Shown piece by piece: positions 17,262 to 26,741 of a stretch of 64,000 bases of DNA. The notes beneath the pieces were generated by a model. That model was not told where the DNA came from. It saw only the letters and a list, made by a program, of their open reading frames with translations, and did no database searches. Both the position numbers and the translations under genes were made by a program. Every line of letters starts with the position of its first letter. The first letter of the stretch is position 1. The stretch lies in assembly GCF_900102635.1 (NCBI RefSeq), contig NZ_FMZQ01000001.1, forward strand, positions 1 through 64,000. Direction: 5' to 3'. Source of the DNA: Ectopseudomonas chengduensis (GTDB lineage: Bacteria; Pseudomonadota; Gammaproteobacteria; Pseudomonadales; Pseudomonadaceae).

Positions 17262-17961
17262 GGAACACCGTGCCGTCGGCGCTGGCATCGACGGCACTAC
17301 CCTGCAGCGTGCCGACGATGTTGCGGATCGCACAATCGCGCACCAGATCCCAGTCGTGGGTAACCAACAACGCGGCGATCTGGAAACGCTGGACGATTTC
17401 GATGATCAGCTCGAACAAGCGTTGCGCCTGCAGAGGATCGAGCGCTGCGGTCGGCTCGTCGGCCAGCAGCAGGTCGGGCTCATGGGCGATCGCGCGGACG
17501 AAAGACACCCGCTGGCGCTCGCCGATAGACAGCTGCGCCGGCAACTTGCCCAGCAAGGGTTGCAGGCGCAGACGAGAGATGGCCTCGTCGACCAACTCGC
17601 TCTTGCCAGGTAGACCAAGCATGCGCCGGGGCAACTCGATATTCTGCCGCACACTGAGAAACGGCAGCAGACCGCCGCTCTGCAACACGAAGCCCAAACG
17701 CTGAGCGCGAATATCAGCCAATTGCGCCTGGCGGTCATCGCGCAGCAGCGCGGCAACATCCAGCCCATCGGCATCTCCCAGACGGAACTGGCCGAGCCCA
17801 TCGGGACGCAGGATCAGACCAATCATTTCCAGCAGCGTGCTCTTGCCACAACCGCTGGCGCCGGTGATTGCCGCCACCTCGCCACGGCCAAGAATCAGGC
17901 GCGGCAAGACGATCTGGTAGTCGCTACCCCGGCGAATGCGCATGTCCTCGATATGCAACAT
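17248..17961 (-). CDS. ABC transporter ATP-binding protein (TagT/LolD-like)
   Basis: 237 residues with all ABC motifs: Walker A GASGCGKST (34-42), Q-loop in FVLQSGG, signature LSIGERQ (144-150), Walker B LLLADEP (164-170) and the switch His in LVTHDWD. Its size and type fit the LolD/MacB class that pairs with FtsX permeases. The start at 17961 (MLHIEDMRIRRG) has AGGAC upstream, 10 bases after the preceding gene. The signature has Ile-Gly in place of the usual Gly-Gly, a minor deviation. Confidence 0.88.
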   Translation of the reverse strand: MLHIEDMRIRRGSDYQIVLPRLILGRGEVAAITGASGCGKSTLLEMIGLILRPDGLGQFRLGDADGLDVAALLRDDRQAQLADIRAQRLGFVLQSGGLLPFLSVRQNIELPRRMLGLPGKSELVDEAISRLRLQPLLGKLPAQLSIGERQRVSFVRAIAHEPDLLLADEPTAALDPLQAQRLFELIIEIVQRFQIAALLVTHDWDLVRDCAIRNIVGTLQGSAVDASADGTVFHDAA

Positions 17962-17971
17962 GACCCAAGTC

Positions 17972-19960
17972 CTAAGGCAAAGCCTCCAGCGGCACCGGGT
18001 AAACGTGCTCGCGTGGGTCACTGCCCGGCGCCAGGGATACCCAGCGGTCGGCATCGGCGTTGTAGCGCTGGTAGTACTTGAGCTTGGTGTTCAGGCGCCG
18101 AATGAATTTCTCCTGCTCAAGCCCTTCCATGCCTTTCCAGGTTTCCTCGTCGAGGCTGAGCACCTCGCTGAGATAAGGCAGGCCATCAAGGTATTCAGCC
18201 ATCAGGCCCATGTCGGCGACCTTGATGGTCTTGTCCTTGAGCTGGTTGGGATCCTTGCCCATGGTCGCGGCCACCGAACGCAGGCGCTCGAACATGTCGC
18301 TGGGCGAGATCAGGCCTTCGTTAGCAGCATCGGCGATCTGCTTGACCACATCGCTAAGGTCGCTGAGCTGACTCTTGGTCATCAGCACACGCACGTCGGT
18401 AGTGGGTACATCCTGACGCACGAAGTCACGGTCACTGATCCACGCCTGAAACACCGGCGGCGCACTGGCACCGGTCTTTTCGCCGAGGTAGGCCAGGCGC
18501 ATGGCGTGTCCGAGCAGCTCGGCATCCTCGGCCAGGGCGGTATCGCCACCTTTGCCGGATTTCGCCTTGGCGTACTCCGCATCGGCCCCCAGCGCGCTAC
18601 CGGCCGCCATGTCGCCGCGATAGGCCGCCTTGACCTGTGCAGTGATGGCATCGCCAAGGCTGTCGACCATCTTGCCGAAGCTCTCGACGTTGCCGGCATC
18701 CACCGGGTAGTACAGCGGCTTATTGAGGAAAGCGTTGGTCGACAAATCCGTGTACTGCGCCTCGGCCGAGGCATGGTTCTTCGAGCCGCTCGGGGTCTTC
18801 AGGTGCAGGCTGTAGATCGCCACGCCACGGTACTTGGCCTCCAGGCGCACCTGCTCGGCGTTCAGGCCAGTGGACGACAGCTTGCTGTCACCATCGACTG
18901 CGCCCGCATCGGTAACCAGTACGATGTAGCGTGCACCGAACTCATTCCATTTGACCTGATCCAGCGCCTGCATCACGCCGGCGTAGGTGTCTTCGTCGTA
19001 ACTGCTGCTGGACGCAGTTGCCGGTTTGAGCTCGGCGACCTTGGCCAGGAAGTCTTTACCGTCCTTGACCGTGCTCGGGTCGACGTACATCTTGCTGACG
19101 TATTCAAGCTTGGGCACTTCCTTGGTGCTGGAGCGGTAGGCGACTAGACCGAACTTGACCTGATCCAGCAGCTTTTCCTGCTCGACGTGGTCGTAGATAC
19201 GCTTGACCGCCTCACGGGTACGGTCGATGTACGGCCCCATGGAAATGGTCGAGTCGATGACGAACACCACGGCGGCGCTGAACCCCTTGAGGGTGTTGGC
19301 ATCTGCCGTGGCGTTCTTGTCCGCGCCCTCCTTGTCGGCCGACTCCGCCGCACTCACCGAAGCGACGTTGAGCAGGCGCACCTGGAAACCCTTCTCGGTG
19401 AAGGTTTCCTCGGCTTCCAGCACCGGCAACAGGTAGAAATTCTTCGTCAGATCCACCGCGTAATCCGGCTCGCGGGCAGCCACCGCCGGATCACGGCCAT
19501 TGGCCTTCATGTTGGCCAGGATCGGCTTGAGCAGTGGCGCCGGGTCGTCCTTGGCAAAGAGCTGTTCGAGGCTGTCCTTGTTGCGGAAGAACAGCAGCGG
19601 ATCACGACCGGCCGGGTTGGTCAGGGCCAGGGTCATCTGCATCTTCCACGGAACGGCGCAGTCGCCCTTAATCCAGCCGACGGTCTTGCCATAGCTGTCA
19701 GGGCCGACCTTCAGCCACTCGGTGTTGCCTGCCTGCTCACGCTGGTACACGTAAAAGCGGGTGAATGCTGGCTGCGCCTTACCGCCACTAGCGCCAGCGC
19801 TATCGCCAAGCTGGCAGGTCGGCGTGGTCAGCACGCGCTGGTAGAGGGTCTTCTTGCCTTCCTGCAGCAGCGGTTTGTCTGCCGCCATCAGTGGCGCTGC
19901 TGCGCTCAGCAGCAGGCCGGCAAACAACAGTTTGACGCCCGGGGCGGTGCGCACGGTCAT
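17972..19960 (-). CDS. Secreted vWA protein resembling the periplasmic part of PpkA, without a kinase domain
   Basis: 662 residues. It has a signal peptide (MTVRTAPGVKLLFAGLLLSA, cleavage near LMA-AD, residue 27), an SH3-like region with LLQEGKKTLYQRVLTTP (about 30-105), a vWA domain with VFVIDSTISMG (Asp236, metal site) and LVTDAGAVDGD, and a ~200-residue C-terminal domain. PpkA, the T6SS-associated Ser/Thr kinase, has a periplasmic SH3/vWA region of this kind after its kinase and membrane helix; no kinase motifs exist here. The start at 19960 overlaps the previous stop (ATGA). Confidence 0.82.
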   Translation of the reverse strand: MTVRTAPGVKLLFAGLLLSAAAPLMAADKPLLQEGKKTLYQRVLTTPTCQLGDSAGASGGKAQPAFTRFYVYQREQAGNTEWLKVGPDSYGKTVGWIKGDCAVPWKMQMTLALTNPAGRDPLLFFRNKDSLEQLFAKDDPAPLLKPILANMKANGRDPAVAAREPDYAVDLTKNFYLLPVLEAEETFTEKGFQVRLLNVASVSAAESADKEGADKNATADANTLKGFSAAVVFVIDSTISMGPYIDRTREAVKRIYDHVEQEKLLDQVKFGLVAYRSSTKEVPKLEYVSKMYVDPSTVKDGKDFLAKVAELKPATASSSSYDEDTYAGVMQALDQVKWNEFGARYIVLVTDAGAVDGDSKLSSTGLNAEQVRLEAKYRGVAIYSLHLKTPSGSKNHASAEAQYTDLSTNAFLNKPLYYPVDAGNVESFGKMVDSLGDAITAQVKAAYRGDMAAGSALGADAEYAKAKSGKGGDTALAEDAELLGHAMRLAYLGEKTGASAPPVFQAWISDRDFVRQDVPTTDVRVLMTKSQLSDLSDVVKQIADAANEGLISPSDMFERLRSVAATMGKDPNQLKDKTIKVADMGLMAEYLDGLPYLSEVLSLDEETWKGMEGLEQEKFIRRLNTKLKYYQRYNADADRWVSLAPGSDPREHVYPVPLEALP

Positions 19961-20976
19961 TTCTTCAGCTCCTCCAGCCGCTGGCTGGCGTCCTGATTGT
20001 CCGGGTCGTTGTTCACGGCAATCTCGTACCAATACATCGCAGTCTCAGCGTCAGCCGCTTCGATGCAACCGCCGCTGGCATAATGCGCCGGGTCGTACTC
20101 GCGGGCATAGGCATAGGCAATGGCGGCATCGCCCGACTGCGCCTTGTGCGCATACAGACGCTGCACCACGCCACAGCGCTTGGCATCCTTGGCAACGGCG
20201 ATCACCTCCAGCACCTGTTCGCTGGACGGATTGGACTTCAGGCAGGCCTGGATGAAAGACAGATCCTCCCTGGCATCAGATAGGGCTTGCGAACTGCACG
20301 CGGCCATCGCCCCTACCACTGAAGCCGGCGTGTCGCTTGGCGCGATATCGGTCGACGGCGTGCGCAGCAGGAACCACCAGGCCGCAACTGCCAGGGCCAG
20401 GATGAGCAGTATGGTGATCAGGATCAGCGGAAGCTTGCTGCCTTTCTTTGCCACCGGGGTCTGAGGTGATGGAGCAGGCGGCGCTTCGACAACCACCGGC
20501 TCAGGCGCGGGTGCTGAAATCACCTCGGGCTCAGGCGCAGGCGGCTCGGGCAGTACTTCTGGCAAAACCGGCACGATGACCGGCTGGGCCTTGCGCTCAA
20601 CCTTCTTTTCGTCATGCGTCGAGTTACCTGCTGCCTTGGAGGACAGAATGCTGCCAAGGATGCGCAGCACACCCTTGTCGCTGCCGTCCTCGTTACGCAG
20701 CTGCAGCATGTAGGCCATCTGAGGATCAAGCATCAACGGGTCGATCAGCCAGGGGCCGACCTCGCCACTGAGCTTTTCATCAACCAGGTTCAAGCCATCG
20801 AGCGTATGCCAGGATGGGCTCGTATCCCATTCGCCGTTTTCACCGAGGTAGCGGCCATCCTGATTGCGCTGCACGGTCAGTTCGAGGGCGTCACTGCCCT
20901 CCTGCCAACCATGTACGGTCAGCTCTCCATGACCAGGTTGGCCGCTCTGCGCTGCCTTCAGTTCGATTCTCAACAT
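19957..20976 (-). CDS. Membrane-anchored protein of the srf cluster with TPR/Sel1-like C-terminus
   Basis: 339 residues. A cytoplasmic N-terminal domain (about 1-125) precedes a Pro/Glu/Val-rich linker, one membrane helix (ILITILLILALAVAAWWFLL, near residues 190-212) and a C-terminal domain with Cys residues and Sel1/TPR-like helices (AIAYAYAREYDPAHY, AMYWYEIAVNNDPDNQDAS). No family is recognised for the N-terminus. The plan (soluble head, Pro-rich linker, one helix, periplasmic tail) repeats that of SrfA and the SrfA-like vWA protein. The gene starts 3 bases after the srfC stop and overlaps the next gene by 4 bases. Confidence 0.7.
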   Translation of the reverse strand: MLRIELKAAQSGQPGHGELTVHGWQEGSDALELTVQRNQDGRYLGENGEWDTSPSWHTLDGLNLVDEKLSGEVGPWLIDPLMLDPQMAYMLQLRNEDGSDKGVLRILGSILSSKAAGNSTHDEKKVERKAQPVIVPVLPEVLPEPPAPEPEVISAPAPEPVVVEAPPAPSPQTPVAKKGSKLPLILITILLILALAVAAWWFLLRTPSTDIAPSDTPASVVGAMAACSSQALSDAREDLSFIQACLKSNPSSEQVLEVIAVAKDAKRCGVVQRLYAHKAQSGDAAIAYAYAREYDPAHYASGGCIEAADAETAMYWYEIAVNNDPDNQDASQRLEELKK

Positions 20977-20979
20977 GAC

Positions 20980-23694
20980 TTATTCCGTCCGATCCGCATG
21001 CAGGGTGGCGAGCACCTTGCCCAGCGTCTCGTTCTGCTCCGGTGTGATTTCTCGGCCAGCACTGTGACCGGCGTTGTCTTCAGCGATCTTGGCCAGCGCT
21101 ACCAGCCAGTCGCCCACATAGTTGCGCGTGTGTTCCAGGGGTTGCGCCGGCAGTTGCGGCAGCTTGCCCGGGACGATAACCGGTGGCGCCTGGAATAGCT
21201 TGGCGCCACGCTCGATGCGGCTGTCGGGACGCTGCCCCAGGGGTGACTCGATGAACCCTAGCCAGCCGATGAAATCGCCCAGCACGGTTTTCGCGGTGAG
21301 CACCTGACGTCCGGCCAGCTGCTCGCGTTTGGTGCCAATCTGCTCGGTACTGACGATGGCCTGCAGCAGGCGTGTTTGTAGGTCGAGGCGACTAGCGCCG
21401 GTGATGAGCTCATCAACCAGAGCCTCGACCGCTGGCTTGGAGAAGCCCAGATAGGTCATCAGACGCATGTCTTCAGGCAGGTGGCGCAGGTGGCTTATCC
21501 ACTCACGCAGTACGGCCTGGGCGAAACGTGCATCGCTACCGCTGGAGCGCAGCGGTAAGGCATTGCTCGACGAGCGAGGCGCCGACTCGCTGTCGCCGAA
21601 CAGATCAAAACTATCGTCGTGTCCCAGGTCATCACCCAGGTTGAGCGCCCCCCCGCTCACAACACCGCTGCTCCCACTATCGCTCACCAGAGCAGTAGGT
21701 TCTTCGTCATCGGCGCGCAGGTACAGACCCCGAACCAGATCGTCAGGCAATTGCATTCTCTGCAACAGTTCACCCAGCAGAATGCGCCGCGGCCAGACCG
21801 CGTCGAAGATCTGCTTGGCGATCTTGCGCTTCTTCTCCAGCTCGCCGGCGCCTTCTGCCTGATACCAGTGGCCAAGCCGGCTATCCAGCAGATGCAGTAC
21901 ATCATCGAGCTGTTCACGAATACGCCCCAGCTTGACCTCGCGCAGCGCCACGCCACGCAGGTACTGGCTGATACGGCCCATGCCGCCATCGTTCAGCTCC
22001 AGCATCGCGTCCCAGGCCTGCTGCGGCTGGTTGACGTGGCGCTGTACAGTTTCGTCTTCGACGAAGGTACTGCGCATCAGCCCCAACGAATCCTGGGCAG
22101 CTGCGTTGATACCGATCTCTTCACCAGCCTGCACGTCGAGGAAGGTCACCTTCATGCGCGGTTTGCGCACCAGGAAGGTGTTATCGAAGGGCTGACCGGC
22201 CGTCCACTCCTGCAGCCAGGTGTACTGGCCAAAGCGTTCGAGCATGGTCATCTTCATCATGCCGCCGCTACCCCAACCGAGGCGCAGTAGGTCTTCGCCC
22301 TTGTCCAAGTCGCTACCAATGCGCATGTCGAACATGGTGATGGCCCACAGCAGGCCCGGCTTACGCAGAGCACGCTCTTCGGGCTTGGCGCCCTGGGTCT
22401 TGTCGATCCAGCGGGTCAGTACCGGACCGACAGCGGTGACGTCGGACTGCTTGTTCGATGGCGTACAGACGATCAGCACGTTCATTTCCTGGCTGTCGGT
22501 GTAGCGCTCGAACAAATAGGCAACCTTGCCGCGCAGGATCAGTTGCGCCACCGGGCTGGCTTCGTCGCTGCTCACCGCGCGACGCACGTCGTCCAGCGAC
22601 TCGACCGACAAGCGGCCGCGATAGCCGGGAAAATCGAGCAGGTCGACCTGCTCGAACAGCGGCTCGCTAGTAGGCTCAACCAACGGGAACACCAACTCGA
22701 CGGTGAGTGCGGCCAGTTGCGCCAGGGACAGCTCGACCGACGCACGCAGCTCGCCGTCAATGAATGGGCGCACGCCGATGCGCTTGTCGCTGTCCTTGCC
22801 CAAGCGCTCGAGCATGTCGACGTTCATGATGCTGTCGGCCTGCGACAGGCCCTTGTCGGTCTGCCGCACCAGGGCATCGAGCGGAGCGAATACGCGATCG
22901 GCGTTACCCAAGCTGCTCAGGGTTCTGGCGAAGCTCTGGTAGGCCTCGCTCAACTCGTTGATCTCACCCCAGAAGATCGAGAACAGCCGGGTGCGATCCT
23001 CCACCGCCAGCCAGGGCGCCAGCTCCACGGCCACGGGCCAGTAGTACCCAGCCAGACCACTCAGCGACGCCGGGAAACTACCTTGCAGGTAGTCCCACAG
23101 GGCCACCACGTCGTCCTCGCTGACTCCGGGCACCGGCTTGAGCTGGCGGCGCTGGCCGAGTTCCTTGAGCAGTTGGCGGATGGCCGCTTCATCGAAGCGA
23201 TAGGACACCTTCTCGGTGTTGAAATCGTTGAAAAAGGAGTTGGCCAGCACCTTGGCCACTTCCACTTCGCCGAACAGCTTCAGCTCCAGCGGGAAATCGT
23301 CCGGGCCGGGGCGCGCAGTACGGCTGAAACGGGTGACCAGGCCGGTGGCCTCTTTGCCTCCACCCGGCGGATTGACATGGGTGAGGAAGTCCAGACGACT
23401 GCCACCGAAATCAGTCTCCAGCTTGCCGTTGGCACCGGCAGCCAGGGTCGAGATCAGGTACGACTTGCCGGCCTGGGACAGACCGAAGAAACCCACGGTC
23501 ATCGGCAGGCCGGAAACGCCGCCCAGGCGTCGGGCGGTATTGCGCACGCGACGCAGGCTTAGGATCAGGTCGTCCGCTTCGTTATCCAGGCGTGGCGCGC
23601 TGCGGCGCACGTCGCCGATCCAGCGGATCGCCTCGCCGGCACCGGTATGAATGGCGGCCCAGTGTCGGGTCAGTTGCTCAGGCGAGTTACTCAT
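20980..23694 (-). CDS. srfC: SrfC-like dynamin-type GTPase
   Basis: 904 residues. A G domain shows the P-loop GLSQAGKS (71-78), a switch region and G3 motif DFPG (about 354-357), and a hydrophobic strand MNVLIVCTPSNKQSD. The NKxD motif is not obvious. The helical remainder fits a dynamin/SrfC architecture. SrfC was named in Salmonella as an SsrB-regulated putative virulence factor and is always paired with SrfB. The start at 23694 forms an ATGA overlap with the srfB stop, so the pair is translationally coupled; an upstream in-frame ATG at 23724 lies inside srfB and is less likely. Confidence 0.85.
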   Translation of the reverse strand: MSNSPEQLTRHWAAIHTGAGEAIRWIGDVRRSAPRLDNEADDLILSLRRVRNTARRLGGVSGLPMTVGFFGLSQAGKSYLISTLAAGANGKLETDFGGSRLDFLTHVNPPGGGKEATGLVTRFSRTARPGPDDFPLELKLFGEVEVAKVLANSFFNDFNTEKVSYRFDEAAIRQLLKELGQRRQLKPVPGVSEDDVVALWDYLQGSFPASLSGLAGYYWPVAVELAPWLAVEDRTRLFSIFWGEINELSEAYQSFARTLSSLGNADRVFAPLDALVRQTDKGLSQADSIMNVDMLERLGKDSDKRIGVRPFIDGELRASVELSLAQLAALTVELVFPLVEPTSEPLFEQVDLLDFPGYRGRLSVESLDDVRRAVSSDEASPVAQLILRGKVAYLFERYTDSQEMNVLIVCTPSNKQSDVTAVGPVLTRWIDKTQGAKPEERALRKPGLLWAITMFDMRIGSDLDKGEDLLRLGWGSGGMMKMTMLERFGQYTWLQEWTAGQPFDNTFLVRKPRMKVTFLDVQAGEEIGINAAAQDSLGLMRSTFVEDETVQRHVNQPQQAWDAMLELNDGGMGRISQYLRGVALREVKLGRIREQLDDVLHLLDSRLGHWYQAEGAGELEKKRKIAKQIFDAVWPRRILLGELLQRMQLPDDLVRGLYLRADDEEPTALVSDSGSSGVVSGGALNLGDDLGHDDSFDLFGDSESAPRSSSNALPLRSSGSDARFAQAVLREWISHLRHLPEDMRLMTYLGFSKPAVEALVDELITGASRLDLQTRLLQAIVSTEQIGTKREQLAGRQVLTAKTVLGDFIGWLGFIESPLGQRPDSRIERGAKLFQAPPVIVPGKLPQLPAQPLEHTRNYVGDWLVALAKIAEDNAGHSAGREITPEQNETLGKVLATLHADRTE

Positions 23695-26672
23695 TTGCGA
23701 AACACGCTCCCGCTGTCGAGCCAATATTGGGATTCACCCAGCCCGGCGTCGGACAGGGTGTTGAGGCGCAGGCGAATGTGCGAGCGGCTGACCGAACCAC
23801 TGTTGGATTCGGCACCAAGAAATTCGAAGCTCTCGCTGCCTTCAGCCGGATTGCGCGAAGGCTTGATGCCCAGGCGCACCTTGAGCACCAGCCCCTGGGA
23901 AGCGACCTGCTCGCGCAGCTTCTGGTTCTCGATGCTGAGGATGTACAGCGGCGCTGCAGACCAGCGTTCGTTGGCCAGTTGGCGGAAGCCCAGGCGCATG
24001 GTGCCGCGCATATCGAAGGTCAACTCGGGCAGCTCGTACTCGGGGTCGTCGAGATCGATATCGCGGAAGTAGACGTTACCGTCCTTGATCACGTTGTTGT
24101 TGTCGATCAGACCGAGGAACTTCAACGTCGAGTAGGGTTTGAACGCCGCCGAACGGAAGAAGAAGTTGGGCAGCCGCAGGCTGCGGCTGAGTAGACAGAG
24201 CATGGCGCCGACTGCGGCCGTGGTCTTCGGGTCCTCGATACGGTCGAGCTTGTTGAACGGGTACCAGCCACCGGTGCGGTACTGGTTGAGCGGCAGGATG
24301 CGTCCCGGCGGCAACGGCAGCAGCTTGCGAAACAGCGCCTGCACACCGGGCAGACGCGACGGACGCCCAGTGAGCAGGAGCACATCGCAGGGGTAGCTGT
24401 GGACAACTTCGCACAGCGCCTGAATGGTCTTGCCGATGTTCATGCGATCGCCGATGAACGCCTCGTGAATGCGCCGCAGACTGACGTTGAGCGTTGTCGC
24501 CAGCAGGTCGAACGGCTCGCTGCCGTTACCCAGTTGGCGGCGTACGGCACTGCTGAAATAGTCAAGCACATCGTCGGTGGGACGCTCGTCGCCAAGCAGT
24601 TCGCCGAAAGTGCCCCTGACCAGGGTGCCGGCATCCAGCGGGTCATATTGTTCGTAGGCCTTGAGCAGGCGCAGACCGATAGGGCTGAACAGTTGCAGAG
24701 TCAGTTGCTGGCGCAGCACGGCGTCCTGCACGGCCAGCGGCTCGCTGCCGATCAGCTTGGACAGCAACGCATCAGGGTTGTCGACACCCGCATCACGCAG
24801 CGCCGAGCCCAATGCCGGCAGGACGAACTGGCGGATCACGTCGAGCAGGATGTCGTCACCGGCGACCTTGAAACCATCGCGAAAACGCTGCGAGGGGGTG
24901 ATATAGACGTTGCTGCCCACGCCATCATCGAGCCGATATTCGGTGATCACCAGGTCGGTGGTGCCGCCACCGATATCGATCGAAGCGATGGTCAGACGAT
25001 CCTTGTGCGGCTGATCCGGACGCGCCATGGTGGCAAAGAACTCCTCCGGACGACCGGCGAAGTTGTTCTGCGTTTCGTTGAACAGGTAGACGACCTGGCC
25101 GCAGGTGGCCTCGTCCCACTGCACATGCACTTCCGGTAGGAATGGCCAAGCGGTCTCGCGGCCCTTGGCGTCCTTGATGTTGATCGGATCGTCTTCAGGG
25201 TGCCAGCCAAGGCTCTTCCACACCAGGCCGATGGCCTGCTCCATGCACTTGGCGAAGATTTCGCGCTCGGGCTTGGGCATCGACGGCGGCACGGTGAGGA
25301 TGATCGAGCGCAAGTGGCGCGGCACGCGCGAATGGCTCATGCGCAGACGCTGCGACGGGCTGTTTATCTGCATCAATGCCTGGCCGAGCACTTCGCAGAG
25401 CATGAAGGTCATCAACGAGCTGCGCGAATAGTGCGGGTGGAACACCGGCATGCGTTCGTCGAAGGGCAGGCTGTAGAGCGCCTGACCTTTCTCGTTGATC
25501 AACCCGGCGACGGGCGCAGCAGTGGCGTGCGGCTCGCTTTCGGATTTGACGTAGGCGCAGTTGAAGCGCCAGCCCGGCTCGTAGTTGTCCTCGTCCCACA
25601 GGTAACGCTTCGGGCTGGACAGGCCGGTCGAGCCTTCGGTTCCACGCCGGCGACTGGCCAGACGTCCGGCCTCGCGACCAACGCGGGCGATGGTCGGCCA
25701 CTGGAAGGCCTCGCGACGGCCACTTTGCACCGAAAAGTGATCCTTGCCGAATACCGCCTGAGCGAACTCGATACGGCTTTCGAAAGGTTCCGGATAAACG
25801 TGCTCAGGCTGGGTCAGGTCACGCAGTTCCAGCTCATAGCGCTTGCTCAGGCCATCATTCTCCTGCGGGTGATCCTCGATCAGGATGCCGCAGGTGCGCG
25901 AGTTGCCGACATCGAGCACCATGTCCACCGGAATCGCCTTGTGCAGATCGCTGTCGCGGTTGGACACCACCTTGAGCTCCGGCACCGGCAACGCCGTACC
26001 GAGCAGGTGCAGCAAGTTGAGGTAATGCGCCTGATGATAGAGCTCCTGACACTCGTGCTCGATGTCATCGAGCTGCATGCGTATCGGCGGCAGTTGCGCC
26101 TGCTCGGTGAACACTTCGCGTAGCCAGCCATCGACCCAGGCCAGGTCGAGGAACCAGCCCATCTCGTCGGCCTGATGTGCCAGGGCAAATGCCGCGCCGG
26201 CTCGCACATCATCACTGGTCGGCGCCAGATAGGCGGTATCGCTGCGGCTGGCGAATACTTTGGTATCGAAGGCCAGGGTCACCCGGTGAGTATGACCATC
26301 TGGATCCTCACCCTCCTTGAGCTCGATGATGCGCATACGCGCCCAGTTCGACGGGCCATCGTCGAAACGCCGAGGTGGGCTGAAGCGAAAGAATGGCAAG
26401 GGTAGCCAGAGCCCTTTGAGCAGACGCACCGACTGCTCGACCGCTACGCTGTAGGCTGGGCTCACAGGACTGCCCGGGGCTGCCGGATGGAAAAAGCTGT
26501 TGCTGCGTTCATCGAACATCAGCCGCGCCAACGGGCCATCGTTGCGCTGGCGCACGAACTCGCCAGGTAGTTCGCGGCGCAGTTCAAGGGTCACGGCGAA
26601 ATCCAGGAACTGGACACCGCTGCCCATGATCAGGGTGATCTTATCTTCGTAGTCGGTCTTTTCTGGAAACAT
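23691..26672 (-). CDS. srfB: SrfB-like actin/Hsp70-fold ATPase
   Basis: 993 residues, matching the ~990 of Salmonella SrfB. An Hsp70/actin-type ATPase core is visible: phosphate-1 loop LDVGNSRTCG (Asp254), phosphate-2 loop SIDIGGGTTDLV (Asp566) and an adenosine-binding segment LLLTGRPSRLPG (about 765-776). An N-terminal ~240-residue extension and a C-terminal beta-rich part surround it. No signal peptide, so probably cytosolic. It lies between srfA and srfC, coupled to srfC. SrfB is annotated as a putative virulence factor, but its biochemistry is not established. Confidence 0.88.
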   Translation of the reverse strand: MFPEKTDYEDKITLIMGSGVQFLDFAVTLELRRELPGEFVRQRNDGPLARLMFDERSNSFFHPAAPGSPVSPAYSVAVEQSVRLLKGLWLPLPFFRFSPPRRFDDGPSNWARMRIIELKEGEDPDGHTHRVTLAFDTKVFASRSDTAYLAPTSDDVRAGAAFALAHQADEMGWFLDLAWVDGWLREVFTEQAQLPPIRMQLDDIEHECQELYHQAHYLNLLHLLGTALPVPELKVVSNRDSDLHKAIPVDMVLDVGNSRTCGILIEDHPQENDGLSKRYELELRDLTQPEHVYPEPFESRIEFAQAVFGKDHFSVQSGRREAFQWPTIARVGREAGRLASRRRGTEGSTGLSSPKRYLWDEDNYEPGWRFNCAYVKSESEPHATAAPVAGLINEKGQALYSLPFDERMPVFHPHYSRSSLMTFMLCEVLGQALMQINSPSQRLRMSHSRVPRHLRSIILTVPPSMPKPEREIFAKCMEQAIGLVWKSLGWHPEDDPINIKDAKGRETAWPFLPEVHVQWDEATCGQVVYLFNETQNNFAGRPEEFFATMARPDQPHKDRLTIASIDIGGGTTDLVITEYRLDDGVGSNVYITPSQRFRDGFKVAGDDILLDVIRQFVLPALGSALRDAGVDNPDALLSKLIGSEPLAVQDAVLRQQLTLQLFSPIGLRLLKAYEQYDPLDAGTLVRGTFGELLGDERPTDDVLDYFSSAVRRQLGNGSEPFDLLATTLNVSLRRIHEAFIGDRMNIGKTIQALCEVVHSYPCDVLLLTGRPSRLPGVQALFRKLLPLPPGRILPLNQYRTGGWYPFNKLDRIEDPKTTAAVGAMLCLLSRSLRLPNFFFRSAAFKPYSTLKFLGLIDNNNVIKDGNVYFRDIDLDDPEYELPELTFDMRGTMRLGFRQLANERWSAAPLYILSIENQKLREQVASQGLVLKVRLGIKPSRNPAEGSESFEFLGAESNSGSVSRSHIRLRLNTLSDAGLGESQYWLDSGSVFRK

Positions 26673-26741
26673 GATGCGTTTTTCCGCCCTGTTCTCGGGT
26701 CGTGGCAGGCCGTTGGAACTGCCTGGAATTTCAAGGGCCTG

